DNA from: Cryptomeria japonica
Lineage: Eukaryota; Streptophyta; Pinopsida; Cupressales; Cupressaceae
Assembly (NCBI RefSeq): GCF_030272615.1
Contig: NC_081408.1
Coordinates: forward strand, 198,176,841 to 198,240,840
Length of the DNA: 64,000 nucleotides
Reading direction: 5' to 3'
The notes under the pieces: model-generated
What the model was told of the DNA's origin: nothing
Databases searched by the model: none
What the model saw: only the letters and a program-made list of their open reading frames with translations
Translations under genes and position numbers: made by a program
In this document: positions 23,306 to 34,601 of the stretch, one piece after another
Layout of the letters: each line of letters starts with the position of its first letter
Numbering within the stretch: the stretch's first letter is position 1

Positions 23306-24699
23306 TGTTGGCATTTGCATGAAGATTGCATTGATGAACAATTATGTTGCCATTGTTGTTAATTATAACTGGTAATGATGTTGTTTTGCAACCGGTATGT
23401 GAGCTAGTGAAGGAAATCGGTATTACTTGAGAGGCAGTGAGATCAACTAGTAACCCTACCTATTGATGTGCCAAAACCTAACCGATGAAGCTTGGTGAAT
23501 CAGTTGTATTGGTTTATGATCAAATGATGAGAAATAATGATTATGCCACGTATGCATAGTGTATGTGAAGAGTTTCAAATGGTTTTTGGCACGTAGAGAT
23601 AAAGTTTTTTATCTTGGGAATGATCAAGTACATTGTATGAAGTGGAAACTATGCGATGAGTTATAGGGATCAATGAAGCAGTGCTCAAGGAGTGATCAAG
23701 GTTTTCTTAAATCATGTGCAATGATTTTTAAGTAATCTAATGGTCATACTTGAATTGATTTTTTTGTATTCTCTATGATATCTTAGGCTTGTGATGTGTT
23801 ACCAACCTATTGTTTTGTTTATAAGATCGATGAGTTGTTTTTTTGTAGTGTTGATGGTTTTGGTTAAGTGTAAGTGTGATTGGTTGCCGAACCAGAAGGT
23901 GTATCTGTAGTATGTTTGAAGGTAGATATGAGCATGAAAAGGATCTAATCAAGAAAAGTAGTGCTACTCACTAGATCAACAAACCCCTATTGTTCTCTAA
24001 CAGTTACAACAGTCAAATCCCTTAGCAAGGTAAGCTTTAACAAGCTTAGTGCTATCTAAATCCTCTAACCAGGTGATCCATTATATTGGATTTTAAATCC
24101 TCTACCAAGGTTACTCCTAACATGATATTGCTTCTGATAGGGCATTATAGTCAATCCCTTAACTAGGTGGTCCCTAACAGGATTTGTTCTTAACAAGACT
24201 TTTTGTAAAGCTTTAACAAGCTTGGCTCCTAACAGGGCAAACTTCAGAAGTGTTCAGAATACTTGGGGGTATTCATCCCCACCATGGTTTTTCCCATTAG
24301 GGTTTCCACATCAAAATTGTTGTGTCATGTGATGAATGTTTTTTGTTGTTATGTTTTCTATGGTTAGTTTCCTTAACTGCTAAATCCACTTAGATATGAT
24401 AAGATGACCGACAACAATCTAAAATGTGCTTTTACTATTGTCAGTAACGTATTTGAATGTTTTTGTTAAAAAGGTTTTGATAGTTTTAGAGTTGTTATAG
24501 TGTTATTTTGCTATGATAGTCAACCGATATACTTGACAATGATATTGCAATTTGTAGTTTTTTGTTTGAACCAGTCATTTCTAAGTTTGACTCAAGAGGT
24601 TGTTTCTGAGTTTGGTGAAAGTTTAGTTAGTTTTCTATCTACTAATTCACCCCCCCTCTCAGTAGTTGTCTAAATCCTTATTGATTCATCATACCATCA
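23306..24699 (+). repeat. 3' LTR of E5
   Basis: It starts TGTTGGCATTTGCATGAAG and ends ATACCATCA, 1394 bp. It aligns with 17421-18797 with scattered differences, including a short GTTATGATGTT repeat missing near the start. The CACCCCCCCTCTCAGTAG box is near 24649. Confidence 0.9.
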
Positions 24700-26715
24700 T
24701 AGAGGACATCCTTGTTGAGGAAGGTCACCCTCGTGAAAAGGTCATAGGTGCAAGAGCTTCTAGGGATGCAGTTGAAAAAGAAAAGAAACAAAAGACTGCA
24801 CTAGCTTGAGTAAAGGTGACAAGGTCTTCTCCCTCTCCAATTTAGACACATCCTACTGAATCAGAACCCTCTGGTTCATCTGCAAAGGGGAAAGGTTTTC
24901 TGAGGAAGAAAAAAATACCCCAAAGAGAGTATTTGGTAGGTTCTCTAGTGCAATATGAAACTGAGTCGGATGCGGACATTCATAAGGCTCTGAAGAAAGG
25001 AGATTTTGCTAGGGTTATCCGAAAATCCCCAATCCTATGTTGAGAGGAAAGAGTGGAAGGAGAAGAAAGAAAGGTCTGATCTTGTATTGTCAATCAAGCT
25101 CAAGTGAGGAAAGAAGACAAAATATGACTTAGATGAGGCAATTGAATCTGGTAAGATGAAGACCTCCCAAATAGAGTATCGGATTATTCCTCCTCTAGCT
25201 ATTCAAGAATTAATTGATGAAATTATTAAATATGGAAATTTGAAGAACAATTCTATATATTATGAGAATATGGATTATAAGGATTAGAGGAAGATTGAGG
25301 AAGTTGTAGTGTTGTGCATGGACGTATTTAGTAAAGCATTGATTGAATTAGAAAATTATCTTCCAAAATATTTGTATTGTTTACTTGATGCTAGGAGAAA
25401 ATTTGCTAGTGAAATGGATAGAGAAATAAAGGAGAGTGAACTGGTCAATCAGTGCACTAGTATCACTATTGAGGAAATTGACAGATTGATTTTGTTAGCT
25501 AATAAAAAGGAATTCAGGAGCAAGAATAGAGTCAACAGCTTGATGGTTGGAAGATTTGAAGAAATAAGGAGAGAAACCAGTGCAATCTAGAAGAAGTTTC
25601 TCACTACAAACCAGCTAGTATAAATTGTTTCACAAGATGAAGCCACTCAGTTAGAAAATCCTCTAGAAAATGATGTAAATAAAGAGGAGAATACTCAGGA
25701 TGTTGCAGAGCAACAAATTTTGGATTTTGTTGAGGTTGAACCTATTAAGGAGAATTATAAATCAGTTAAGGCAGAGGTTGGTGCACCAATTAGTGATACC
25801 AGTGCATAGGAGGCACTCAAAGAAGACAAGTCTGGATAGGTTGAAGCTGAGAAAAAGGTAGAGGAAGAATAGGAAAAAATGGATAAAGGGAAGGGTAAGG
25901 CAATGAAAACTTCTATCCTTATGGAAATTGACACATCCAAAATTCAAAGCCAAGGCAACTTTCCATTTTTTAATATCAGTTTTGACAAAATTTTCAATCA
26001 GATGTCTCCGACAGAAAGGATGATTGCTACTACTACTCTCCAAGTGGAAGCTAGTCAGGAATTAGCACAATCAGAATTAGAGAAGAAGCAGGAGATCAGT
26101 TAAAGTTTAGGAATATGTGGTACCAGAACTACAACTTGATGTTGATTCTAGTTCATCCTGTAAGCTTCAGAACCTAATAGATCACATATCCACTTAGTTT
26201 GATACTTTGACCTAGGCATCAGCTAGGTAGGCAATGGAGAGATTTAAAAATGCCAAAGTTCAAACATTTTTGCAAATGATCAGCAATGATAAGGCCCATC
26301 TTGAAAAGGAATTAAAAATAATTGATGAGGCCCTAACAGAAGGTGGTAAAATTTATAAGACTTGTCCAGTTTTGACAAATTTTACTACTGAAATAGATAA
26401 GAAAATAGATAATTGGAAAGGATAGTTAGCTCAGATTTCTCAGTCTTATGATCCTACAACTAACTTAATCGACAATATTGAAGGCCAAATTTTGACTATT
26501 ATGGAGCAGATTAGGAATTTTGAGAAGGAGAAGGAGAGAATGGTTAGGCAGACAAGTAAACTTCGTAACCCCATTGGCCCCTGGTTAGACACCTTAGTGT
26601 ATCATAAAATGGACTACATTCAAATCATGTCTCAGGAGACTCCAACAGAGATTGCAGCTATAGAATTTCATGCCTATGTTTTGAATGGTTTTGTTTCAAT
26701 TTTGGAGAAGTTGTG
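24700..26715 (+). pseudogene. E1 ORF2, C-terminal piece
   Basis: E1 protein resumes after E5 with a charged, Ser/Lys-rich stretch (EDILVEEGHPREKV), matching in position the Lys-rich linker of E6 and E7. The open part at 25309-25590 contains ALIELENYLPKYLYCLLDAR and EEIDRLILLANKKEF, which align with FLMEVVNEIPDELFKRLEAT and KEIDDLIAQANRSVF of E6. Coiled-coil sequence follows (FEKEKERMVRQTSKL near 26520; E6: LEREKERIVNKAKHL), ending LEKL-stop at 26713-26715. Many TAG stops and several frameshifts are present. The three pieces add up to about 1,060 codons. The function is unknown. Confidence 0.72.
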
Positions 26716-27022
26716 AGCAGGTTGGAACACCTATCTTGGGTTCCTTAAGATGGCATATACAGATGTCCTTAAGAATGTATAGATTTGATCATCCAATGTG
26801 TGTATATATGTACAAAATATTTTGTTGCATACACTATCTTTGGCATTGTTGTCAAAGGGGGAGAGATAAGGTGAAAAATGTATAGACTGATTGTGTATAG
26901 AGTGTATAGTTCGGTGATGCAGATTTTTGAATTGTTGATCTAAGGGGGGGCCTTAGAATTCTTTATTTTTGACTCAGTGTACAAGTTTTATAGGTATTGC
27001 CATCAATTCCAAAGAGGGAGAT
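26716..27022 (+). promoter_or_regulatory. E1 3' UTR with three polypurine blocks
   Basis: Blocks are at about 26852-26865 (CAAAGGGGGAGAGA), 26942-26950 (AAGGGGGGGCC) and 27011-27022 (AAAGAGGGAGAT, next to the LTR). No ORF is present. Confidence 0.75.
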
Positions 27023-27924
27023 TGTTGGCAATTGACACTCATTTGGTGACTTCGATAGTTGATTATTGGTCTAGGGTTGTCATTGATGGCAACTCTTCTT
27101 GGTGATTTGATTTGGCAATCATGATTCATCTTATTCAGAAGCTGGAGTTAACTAATAAAATAGGGCATCTCAATATTGTTTTGGTTCAGAATTATTTTCG
27201 ATGATTACGATATTTTTGGTGATTGATTTTGTGATCTCCATGAATGGTAAGATCCTTAGGAAGTGTGTGATTATAATCTCTGGGTCTGGTGCTATTTTTG
27301 TTCAAGATTGAAGTCAACATGTGACTACATGTTACATTTCTTCAAGTTGACTTGAAAGAGATTACTTTTATGTTAAGACCATATATATAAGATCGAATTG
27401 GTCATTGGTTTTTGGTGTAACACTAGTGTGGTGATCCATTTTGGTGCGATTGAGCATAGTTTCATGTGCAAATTTTGTTTATAGATAATTCAATAGCTGA
27501 CTGAGATAGGAACACGGTATTTGCAGAGCAAGGATAGTCAGAGCCCTAATTCTTAATGGGAACTCATTCTTGCATTGTCAGATGCTATCTCAGAGTTCAT
27601 CTTATTGTATTTTCTCATTGTAATCAAATTGTAAGTGATATCTAGGCAATGAGCCTGAATGCAAGTGCATTCCCCATCTATGTAATAATTATGTACTCCT
27701 AGCCATAGTATATGAATATTGTGGGTTCCATCCCCACCATAGTTTTTCCCCTTCTGTGATTCCACGTAAAAATTCCGGTGTTGTGGATCTATGATTTATT
27801 TGTTGTTTGTTTATGTTATTTTCTGTTATGCATTGCTAACTGGTGGATAAATAATAAGTTTGTGGATTTCATTTCCAACAGATCACTAATTCACCCCCCC
27901 TCTCAATGATCTCTGATTCTAACA
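27023..27924 (+). repeat. 3' LTR of E1
   Basis: It is 902 bp, from TGTTGGCAATTG to GATTCTAACA, followed by the CATAT duplication. It is uninterrupted, and so shows what the 5' LTR looked like before the solo-LTR insertion. A TATATAAG is near 27384 and CACCCCCCCTCTCAATGATC near 27891. Roughly 60 bp present in the 5' LTR are missing near 27630. Confidence 0.9.
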
Positions 27925-28622
27925 CATATATCTCTCAGGATAACTAGCCAATTGTGGAGCAGTCTTCTTTGGTCTAATTTTCAGACGAAGGCAAAAAGAT
28001 GGGAGCACCTTAGGGTTTGACTATTAGGAGAGTCTTCTTGTTGTAAAATTGATTGACCAATTACAAAAAAAAATAAAATAGAGCCATGAAAAAGACTCCA
28101 ACATCAATGGGAATTTGAAAAAGGTTCCTTAAACAAACACTTTTTTATGACTTTTTATTCTTTGTTGCGTCTACTTTATCTTTGCTACAATCTCAATATT
28201 CAGAAAATCACCAACAAAAAACATAGAATACCAACATCAACCAAAATTATCTTAACTCAACAATCAAGAGCCAAAAATTCAAGAGAATAACCAAGTGTTT
28301 ACATCCAAAAAGCTCAACAAATTTTTCCAACAATCAAGAGTATGGAAGAAAATGATTCTTCAAATGATCTTAGGTTCTCACACATATAGAAAATGCATAG
28401 TCTAAGTCTTTCATTCACATCTTACACAAGTCTTCACAATTAGGAGAGTAAAGTCCATCATTAGCATTCAACTTAGGATAGAGTCCACTATTCACACTCC
28501 TCATAAATAGAGTCCTTACATTGCACATCTCATCTTAGAACCCAAATCATCTTTGCATAGTCTTCATTAAACATTCATCGTAGTCCTTTTCATAATAGAT
28601 GTCTTAAGAACATATCCTTTGC
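27925..28622 (+). other. E1 right flank and probable 5' leader of E9
   Basis: After the CATAT duplication there are about 130 bp of unassigned sequence. An A-rich leader without ORFs follows from about 28060, with character typical of the 5' UTR of Tat-type Gypsy elements. I cannot find the E9 5' LTR or its primer site here or to the left of E1, so the E9 5' end seems lost or too diverged. Confidence 0.4.
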
Positions 28623-29730
28623 ATGGGTCTAAAAGGAGATGGCGAATTTCCATTTGAACAACCCAATCTTGGACTAGACAATGATCAATTAGAGATAATT
28701 GATGACCTGGACAATATTTCCTGGGAAGTAAGAATTTATCTTACACAATATGAAGAAGTAGAAGCTATCATAGAAAATGAAATCTGGAAATCCATCTGCC
28801 TTGATACAAAACTAGCAAAATAAATCAAGGAACAAAGAGAGCAAGAGGAATTTTGACAATTTGTCAAAAAACTTATGGCAGATACTCCTATTCCTCGCTA
28901 GCAATCTTAGTAGGGTGTCATCATTCATAGAGTGCATACATAGTTAAGTCATAAGTCTTGCATCCATATCAATCTACCATTTGCATTTAGGAGAGCATAG
29001 TGAGTCACATAGTGTCAAGATCACATGACAGTAACAAGGTCATAAAAGGCAAAAAATCAGATGGATCCGAATAGTGACCCATACTATAACCCAACTTGGA
29101 ACATGAACACAACCAGAAGCTCAAGCTCTCAATCAAGAAATAGAGCTTTAATACCAATAGATTCCAATAGATGACCAGTAATACAAGAACTACAAACATG
29201 ATTAAAGCAAGAGGAAATAGAGGCAGCTCAGCAAGACCCTCAAGTCTTAATGATTATCAATGCCCTTATCAACAACAATAGAGACAAGTATTTATCTCTC
29301 TTGATTCAAAATAGAACAAAGCTGCCTCCTAATTTTAACATCTCCACAACAACACCACTGGGAATGGCATTGAATCTAAATGCAACACAAATGCCCAATG
29401 CATCTACAACAACAACTCCTACACGAAGTGTTTCTCCAAGCACACAAGTGAATCCAACTCAGTTAAACACAATGCAAGAAGCTATGATTGTTGCACCAAT
29501 GTCGGGAGTTACTTCAACAACGTTTCAATAAATGCCCATGTTCAACTCACAAACCATCGGTACTCCACAAGAACTACATGGGTATCAACTAGATTTACAA
29601 CTAGTAGCCAAGGGATACAAAACGGACATATCAATCCCTTTGGGTCTACTCAGGCTAACATAGTGCCTTATTTTACTTACTTCACAATGCCTAGTAGTGG
29701 TTTCAATATAGTGCAAAATCAAACATCTTT
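28623..29730 (+). pseudogene. gag: E9 gag, N-terminal part
   Basis: ATG at 28623 opens a 66-codon acidic stretch. Stops follow, then a Pro/Thr/Asn/Gln-rich segment at 29250-29531, a composition typical of the N-terminal part of plant Gypsy Gag. No motif is diagnostic here. The assignment rests on position, ahead of the clear retrotransposon-gag domain after the solo LTR. The sequence is cut by the solo LTR at 29731. Confidence 0.5.
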
Positions 29731-31138
29731 TGTTGGCATTTGCATCAAGATTGCATTAATGAAATGTTATATTTTCATTGATGTCAATTAATAGGTAATG
29801 ATGTTGTTGTAATGTTGTTTTGTAACCGATAGGAAGAGCTAGTCAAATGAAACTGTAACCGGTAGGTAAGTTTGTGGAGTGAACCGATATTGTTAAGTAT
29901 TGGAGAGTTGAACCGGTAAACCCTACATGTTGTTTTGATAAATCCTAACCGATTAAGTTTGGTGAAATGGTTATATTGGTTTATAATCTTATGGTGAGCG
30001 GTAATGATTATGACACATATGCATATTGTATGAAGAGAGTTTCAAAGTGTATTTGGCACGTTGAGGTTACAGTTTTTGTCTTGGGAATGAGAAAGTATAC
30101 TACATGTAATGCAAAGCTCATGATGAGTTACTAAGTTTGACGAAGCAATGATCAAGGTGCAGTCGAGGATTTCTTGAATGATGTGTAGAGATTTTTATGT
30201 AATCAAATGGTCATACTTGAATTGACTTGTTTGTAATCTCTATGTGAAATAGGTTTTGGTTGTGTTACTGACCTAGTTGATTTGTTTATAAGGTCAATGA
30301 GTTGTTTACTTTCAGAGTTGGCAAAGTTTTAGTTGAGTGTGTGGTTGCCAAACCAGATGATATATCTGTAGTTTGAGTAAAGGATGATATAAGCATGAAA
30401 AGGATCTCAACAAGCAAGTGTAGTGTTATTCAAATGGATCAGAAACTCCTATTGTTTATTAACAATTACACCAGATTTAAATCCCCTAACCGAGTAAGCT
30501 CTAACAAGCTTGGTGTTATTCAAATCCTCTAACAAGGTGATCCATTAGCTTAGATTCTAAATCCTTTACAAAGGTTACTCCTCACAGGGTATGGCTTTTA
30601 ACAAGGCATTATAGTCATTCCCTTAACTGGGTGGTCCCTAACAAGATCTGTTCTTAATAGGACTTTTTGTAAAAGCTTTAACAAGCTTGGCTCCTAATAG
30701 GGCGAACTTCAAAAGAGTTCAAATAGTTATCTTGTGAGTCTCATCTCACCATGGTTTTTCCCATTTGGGTTTCCATGTCAAAACATTGTGCCAAGTGGTC
30801 AATGTTTTTGTGGTTATGTTTTCTATGGTTGATTTGCTTAACTACTTAGTCCACTTTGATAAGTCATGATAACTAGCAGCAATATGAAATGAAGTTTTAC
30901 TTATGTCAGTAAAAGTATTTGGATGTTTGTGAGTTACAAGTTGCTTACTGTTAATCTATTGTAACAATCAATCGGTTTAGCTTGATAGATTTATCTTGAC
31001 AGTGATATTGCATTGATAGTTCTAAGTTTACTTTGTGAGATTGATTTTGAGATTGGTGAAGTTTATCATTTTTTCTATCTATTGATTCACCCCACCTTCA
31101 GTAGTTGATCGGATCCTTGTTCTTTCATCATACCATCA
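29731..31138 (+). mobile_element. Solo LTR of the E4/E5 family
   Basis: The 1408-bp sequence runs from TGTTGGCATTTGCATC to ATACCATCA and matches the E5 LTRs throughout: TATAAGG near 30286, CTTAACCGAGT motifs at 30475-30725, TTTTTCCCATTTGGG near 30757. Flanks TCTTT (29726-29730) and TCTTC (31139-31143) look like a 5-bp duplication with one change. There is no internal sequence, so it is a recombination product. Confidence 0.87.
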
Positions 31139-32492
31139 TCTTCAACAACACTAGTATACACCACCACTTCACCATATGTTGCAAACATGTATGCATCATG
31201 CATACCCTTGACACAAATATAGGTTTTGATTCAGCAAGTCCAAAACTAATAAAAGAAAATCGTGAGCATGCAAGAAAGAAAAGACAAGAAAAGATACACA
31301 ATGGAAGATCTCATAAGAGAATTTTTCACATCTTGCATACAAGTGACACACAAAGACACTTATCTACTAAGACTATTTCCCAAAAGTCTTGGAGGTCCCG
31401 CATTGGAATGGTTCTCACATCTACCTCCTAGAATTACTTTATGGGGAGAGTTAGCAGAGTTGTTTATCTCAAACTTCTCTAATAATATAGATAGTCTAGT
31501 GAGCCTGATAGATTTGTGAACCACAAAGAAGAAAGAAATAAAAGAACTTTGCTATGTTCTTGCAAAGATGGAGGTCATTATATAGAAGGTATCCAAGCAA
31601 TATACCAAAGGAAGAACAAGTGGACATATCCAACAAAAAATATCATTCCACCAGTTAAATATCCTTTGCAAATGCAATGTTTAGCTACATTCAAGGATAT
31701 CACAGAAAAAGGTCTAAAATGTGAGAAGGTTTTGTTAGAGAAAGGTATCATTAAAAATAGTAAAGATTTAGGAACACCCAACAATACAAATGCAGATAAA
31801 CCCAAATTTTGTTCAAGGAATAAGAATGTTACAAATGATGGTGTGGTTGGTGCAAGAGTGGTCAATAGAGCTCAACCCGCACTATCATTACAAGGACCAA
31901 ACCAAAATATGAACTAGTCACAAGAAAATAATGCAACTATGACCACTACCAATGCAGTCCAATCTAATATAGTTAGACCTCCAAGAAACATGACACCAAA
32001 AAGAAATTTCACACCTCTAGGGGAGCCTATTGATGCTTCTCTAAAGAATTTGATACAAACAAACATGACCACCTTGATAGAAGCAAGACCGTATGAACTA
32101 GGCCCATTCAAACCAGCCTAGTGGAATGACAATGATTTCTATGATTATCATTCCTCCAAGGGACACAAAATATCTAGCTGTTACAAGCTCAAGAGCCTCA
32201 TCCAAGACCTCATAGATCAAGGTGATGTAATAGTAGATACAGATAAAGGATAAAAAAACCAGGCACATATCATATACAAAGATCCTTTTGTGAAGCATAA
32301 TCAAGGACAAGAATCTACATCAAAATGACAAGACAATACAACCAACTACACCAAGGTTGCATACGATTATACAATCAATGCAATTAGTGAAGGGGAGGAA
32401 ATGGTAGCAAACATCTCCATCAACCGTAGAAATAGAGATTGTGTAGTAGTAACTCACAGATCTAAAGTCACATTACAAGGGGTACCTCCTTA
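31139..32492 (+). pseudogene. gag: E9 gag, retrotransposon-gag domain and C-terminus
   Basis: At 31262-31519 the frame reads the Ty3/Gypsy gag domain, including TYLLRLFPKSLGGPALEWF and a tryptophan in ITLWGELAELF. The downstream part (31516-32480) has RPYELGPFKPA and a decayed knuckle, YDYHSSKGHKISSCYKLK, where the first Cys of the usual CxxH..GH..C arrangement is Tyr. Stops are at 31917, 32121 and elsewhere. The piece ends in TLQGVPP just before E8, and the reading frame resumes on the other side of E8. Confidence 0.75.
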
Positions 32493-32831
32493 GGCATTGT
32501 TATCACTGTTTTAAAAATGGATGTTCTTAGTCCATAATTGGCTAAGTTTTTGAAAATTTTGTGTCTAGTGCACCCATGTTCTTTCAAATTGTTTTAGATC
32601 CTAAGGGGTTTAGGGTTTGGGTTTTAAGTCGCTTCAATATCTGAGAAAACCCCTTTTGTTTTCTAATTTGGCGTTACTTTATTCACTTAAAAAATGGGTC
32701 CCTTTATCATAAAGGTGTTTCCCCTTGTCATTTACCTAGGAGGTCCCTTTTGCATATTATTTTTTGTTCACTTTTAATGTGCTTTTTTCTAAAGTCTGTC
32801 AGGCCTTATAAGTGTCATGCAACTTTCTGTT

Positions 32832-34160
32832 GATCCAACGGCCTGTGTTGATTCATGACCGAAAAGTGCTCATAAGTTAGCTTTTGCGAAATGGCAAAAG
32901 GCAAAAATGGACTGAGCATATAGGGTTGGACTGAGGCTAAAAACCGATCAAGTTTATTTGATCGAATGGACGACGTGGTTTGGTGAGATCAAGCTAACTG
33001 TGTTTTAATCTTCACAAAATGGTGAAAGGTTTGGTGGGTCCCCGAGACAAGTGATCTTCTTTGGGTTAAAGAATGATCAGGTTGGAAAGAGATCAATGGC
33101 TCACGTTGATTTGCAGCCAGGAGATGAACGAGCTCTACCTTCAGCAAAGTAGCGAAAACGTGGTGGGTCCCACTGAAGATGGTAGTGAATGTGGTAGGTC
33201 CAGCTGGCAATGACAAAGTGATGACGAGGCACTTAGTTGGTGGTCTGTAGTGGGCCTGAGCACGGTTGCCGTAGAGAGGAGTAAAAAATGAGCAAGTTGT
33301 TTTGATCTAACGGCTCACGTGAATTTGTGAAGAGAAAATGCCAGCAGATTAACCTTCTTGAAGTGGCAAAAAGGCTAGTGGGCCCAAGGTATAGGAAAGG
33401 CATGAAGCTAAAAGCAAATCAGGTTTGTTTTGATCTAATGGCTCATGTAGTTTCGTGGCTGCAAGTCAAACGAAGAATAATGTTCATGATGTCGTGAAAG
33501 ACAGGTGGACATCACACGGAGGTGTGATGTGGCATAACAGCGGCCACTTTTTGTCGACCTTGATAGTGATGTGTCAGGTGCCACATGCTTTTTTAAAGTG
33601 GTTGAGGGCCCGCCTAGGTGTAACCGACAGTTATATGGGAATAATAAAGATAGCACATGGTAGATCAAAGGTGGAACCTCGAGTAGTTTGCAAGGCTAAT
33701 GACCGACTGCCATGTGGCATTTTTCAACCAAAGAACAAGTGGGGTAGGTAATTCCAAGATAAAGGGCCCACTTAAAAGGTATTCATCTCAAGATTGATCC
33801 AACGCTTCTCGTTGTTTCATGGCCCAAAGATGCCCATAGCTTAACTTCAACAAAATGGCAAAAAACTGTTAGCCGTCAAGATGAAGTGCGGTTAGTAAGT
33901 AGAATTGACCATCCCGGTTGGAGTTAAAGGCCAGGTGATTTGAGTTTGATCTAACGGTTGGCGTGGCCTCGCAAAGGAAAAGTGAACGACTTTTAAAGTT
34001 AGCGAAGTAGCGAAAAGGAGGTAAGGCCTGGCACTAATGCAAAGAGATCAAACGGAGATGAAGGTGATGTAAGTTCTCGTGGTCCAATGGCCAGTGTTGT
34101 TTCATGAAAGAAAAGAGCACCGGTTTTATGTTCTGCGACATAGCGAAGGAGCAAAATAGA
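32832..34160 (+). repeat. Degenerate ~130-bp tandem repeats in the E8 leader
   Basis: A unit beginning GATCTAACGGCTCACGT and containing, about 50-70 bp later, GCAAAGTGGCAAAAAGG recurs with many differences. I see copies starting near 32832, 32960, 33091, 33304, 33432, 33796, 33948 and 34081; neighbours are mostly 128-152 bp apart, with two wider gaps. No coding capacity is evident. Confidence 0.7.
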
Positions 34161-34601
34161 GGAAAGATAGAGAAATTGTAACCTGTTGGAGCCAGTCTTG
34201 AATTCAATTTGGCGAATTCAAGTCTGAAAATAAAGCTAAAGCATGTGGAGTTAGTTTCCAAAAAACTTAAATGCCAACTTGTCATGTAGAGTCTGCATCA
34301 ACTTGATTGCTAAATATTGTTTCATCGAAGTTTGTTGCAAAGCGAATTGTTGTAGAGTGAATTGTTGCAGAGTAAATTGTTGCAAAACAATTTTCTTCAG
34401 GCAAATAATCAGGTTTTTTGTGCTTTCTTGATAACTCTTGGTTTGTTCTCAAATACTGTTGTGTGAATTACTTCATTGGAGGTCTGTGCTAGCTTCTAGT
34501 GGTATAATTGTGTGACTAGAACGGCACCCAGAAGAGAATTATCAGGGAAGGTGAATTACTAGGACGGAAATATCTGTGATGATTTTTTAGAACAATTAAC
34601 C

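Larger units (their letters stand above)
16331..24699 (+). mobile_element. E4/E5: partial-tandem Copia array in E1 ORF2
   Basis: The order is pol 3' end (16331-17055), LTR (17421-18797), primer site, gag, pol (18868-22939), PPT, LTR (23306-24699). Both pol copies and both LTRs are one family. E4 shares its only LTR with E5. This is what unequal recombination between elements leaves, followed by loss of the left LTR-gag-pol. No target duplication is visible, because the true left end is missing. E1 ORF2 continues immediately after the right LTR at 24700. Confidence 0.82.
771..27924 (+). mobile_element. E1: pol-less LTR retrotransposon, heavily nested
   Basis: The element runs from TGTTAGCAAT to TTCTAACA and is flanked by a perfect 5-bp duplication, CATAT, at 766-770 and 27925-27929. 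The internal region starts with an iMet primer site (2530) and ends with a polypurine tract (27011-27022). After removing the inserted elements it encodes a zinc-knuckle Gag (2596-3600) and one long ORF2 in three pieces (4004-4727, 15896-16330, 24700-26715). I find no protease, integrase, RT or RNase H belonging to E1 itself; the Copia pol genes inside it belong to E2, E3 and E4/E5. It is therefore probably non-autonomous. It is old: both ORFs carry many stops and frameshifts. Confidence 0.85.
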
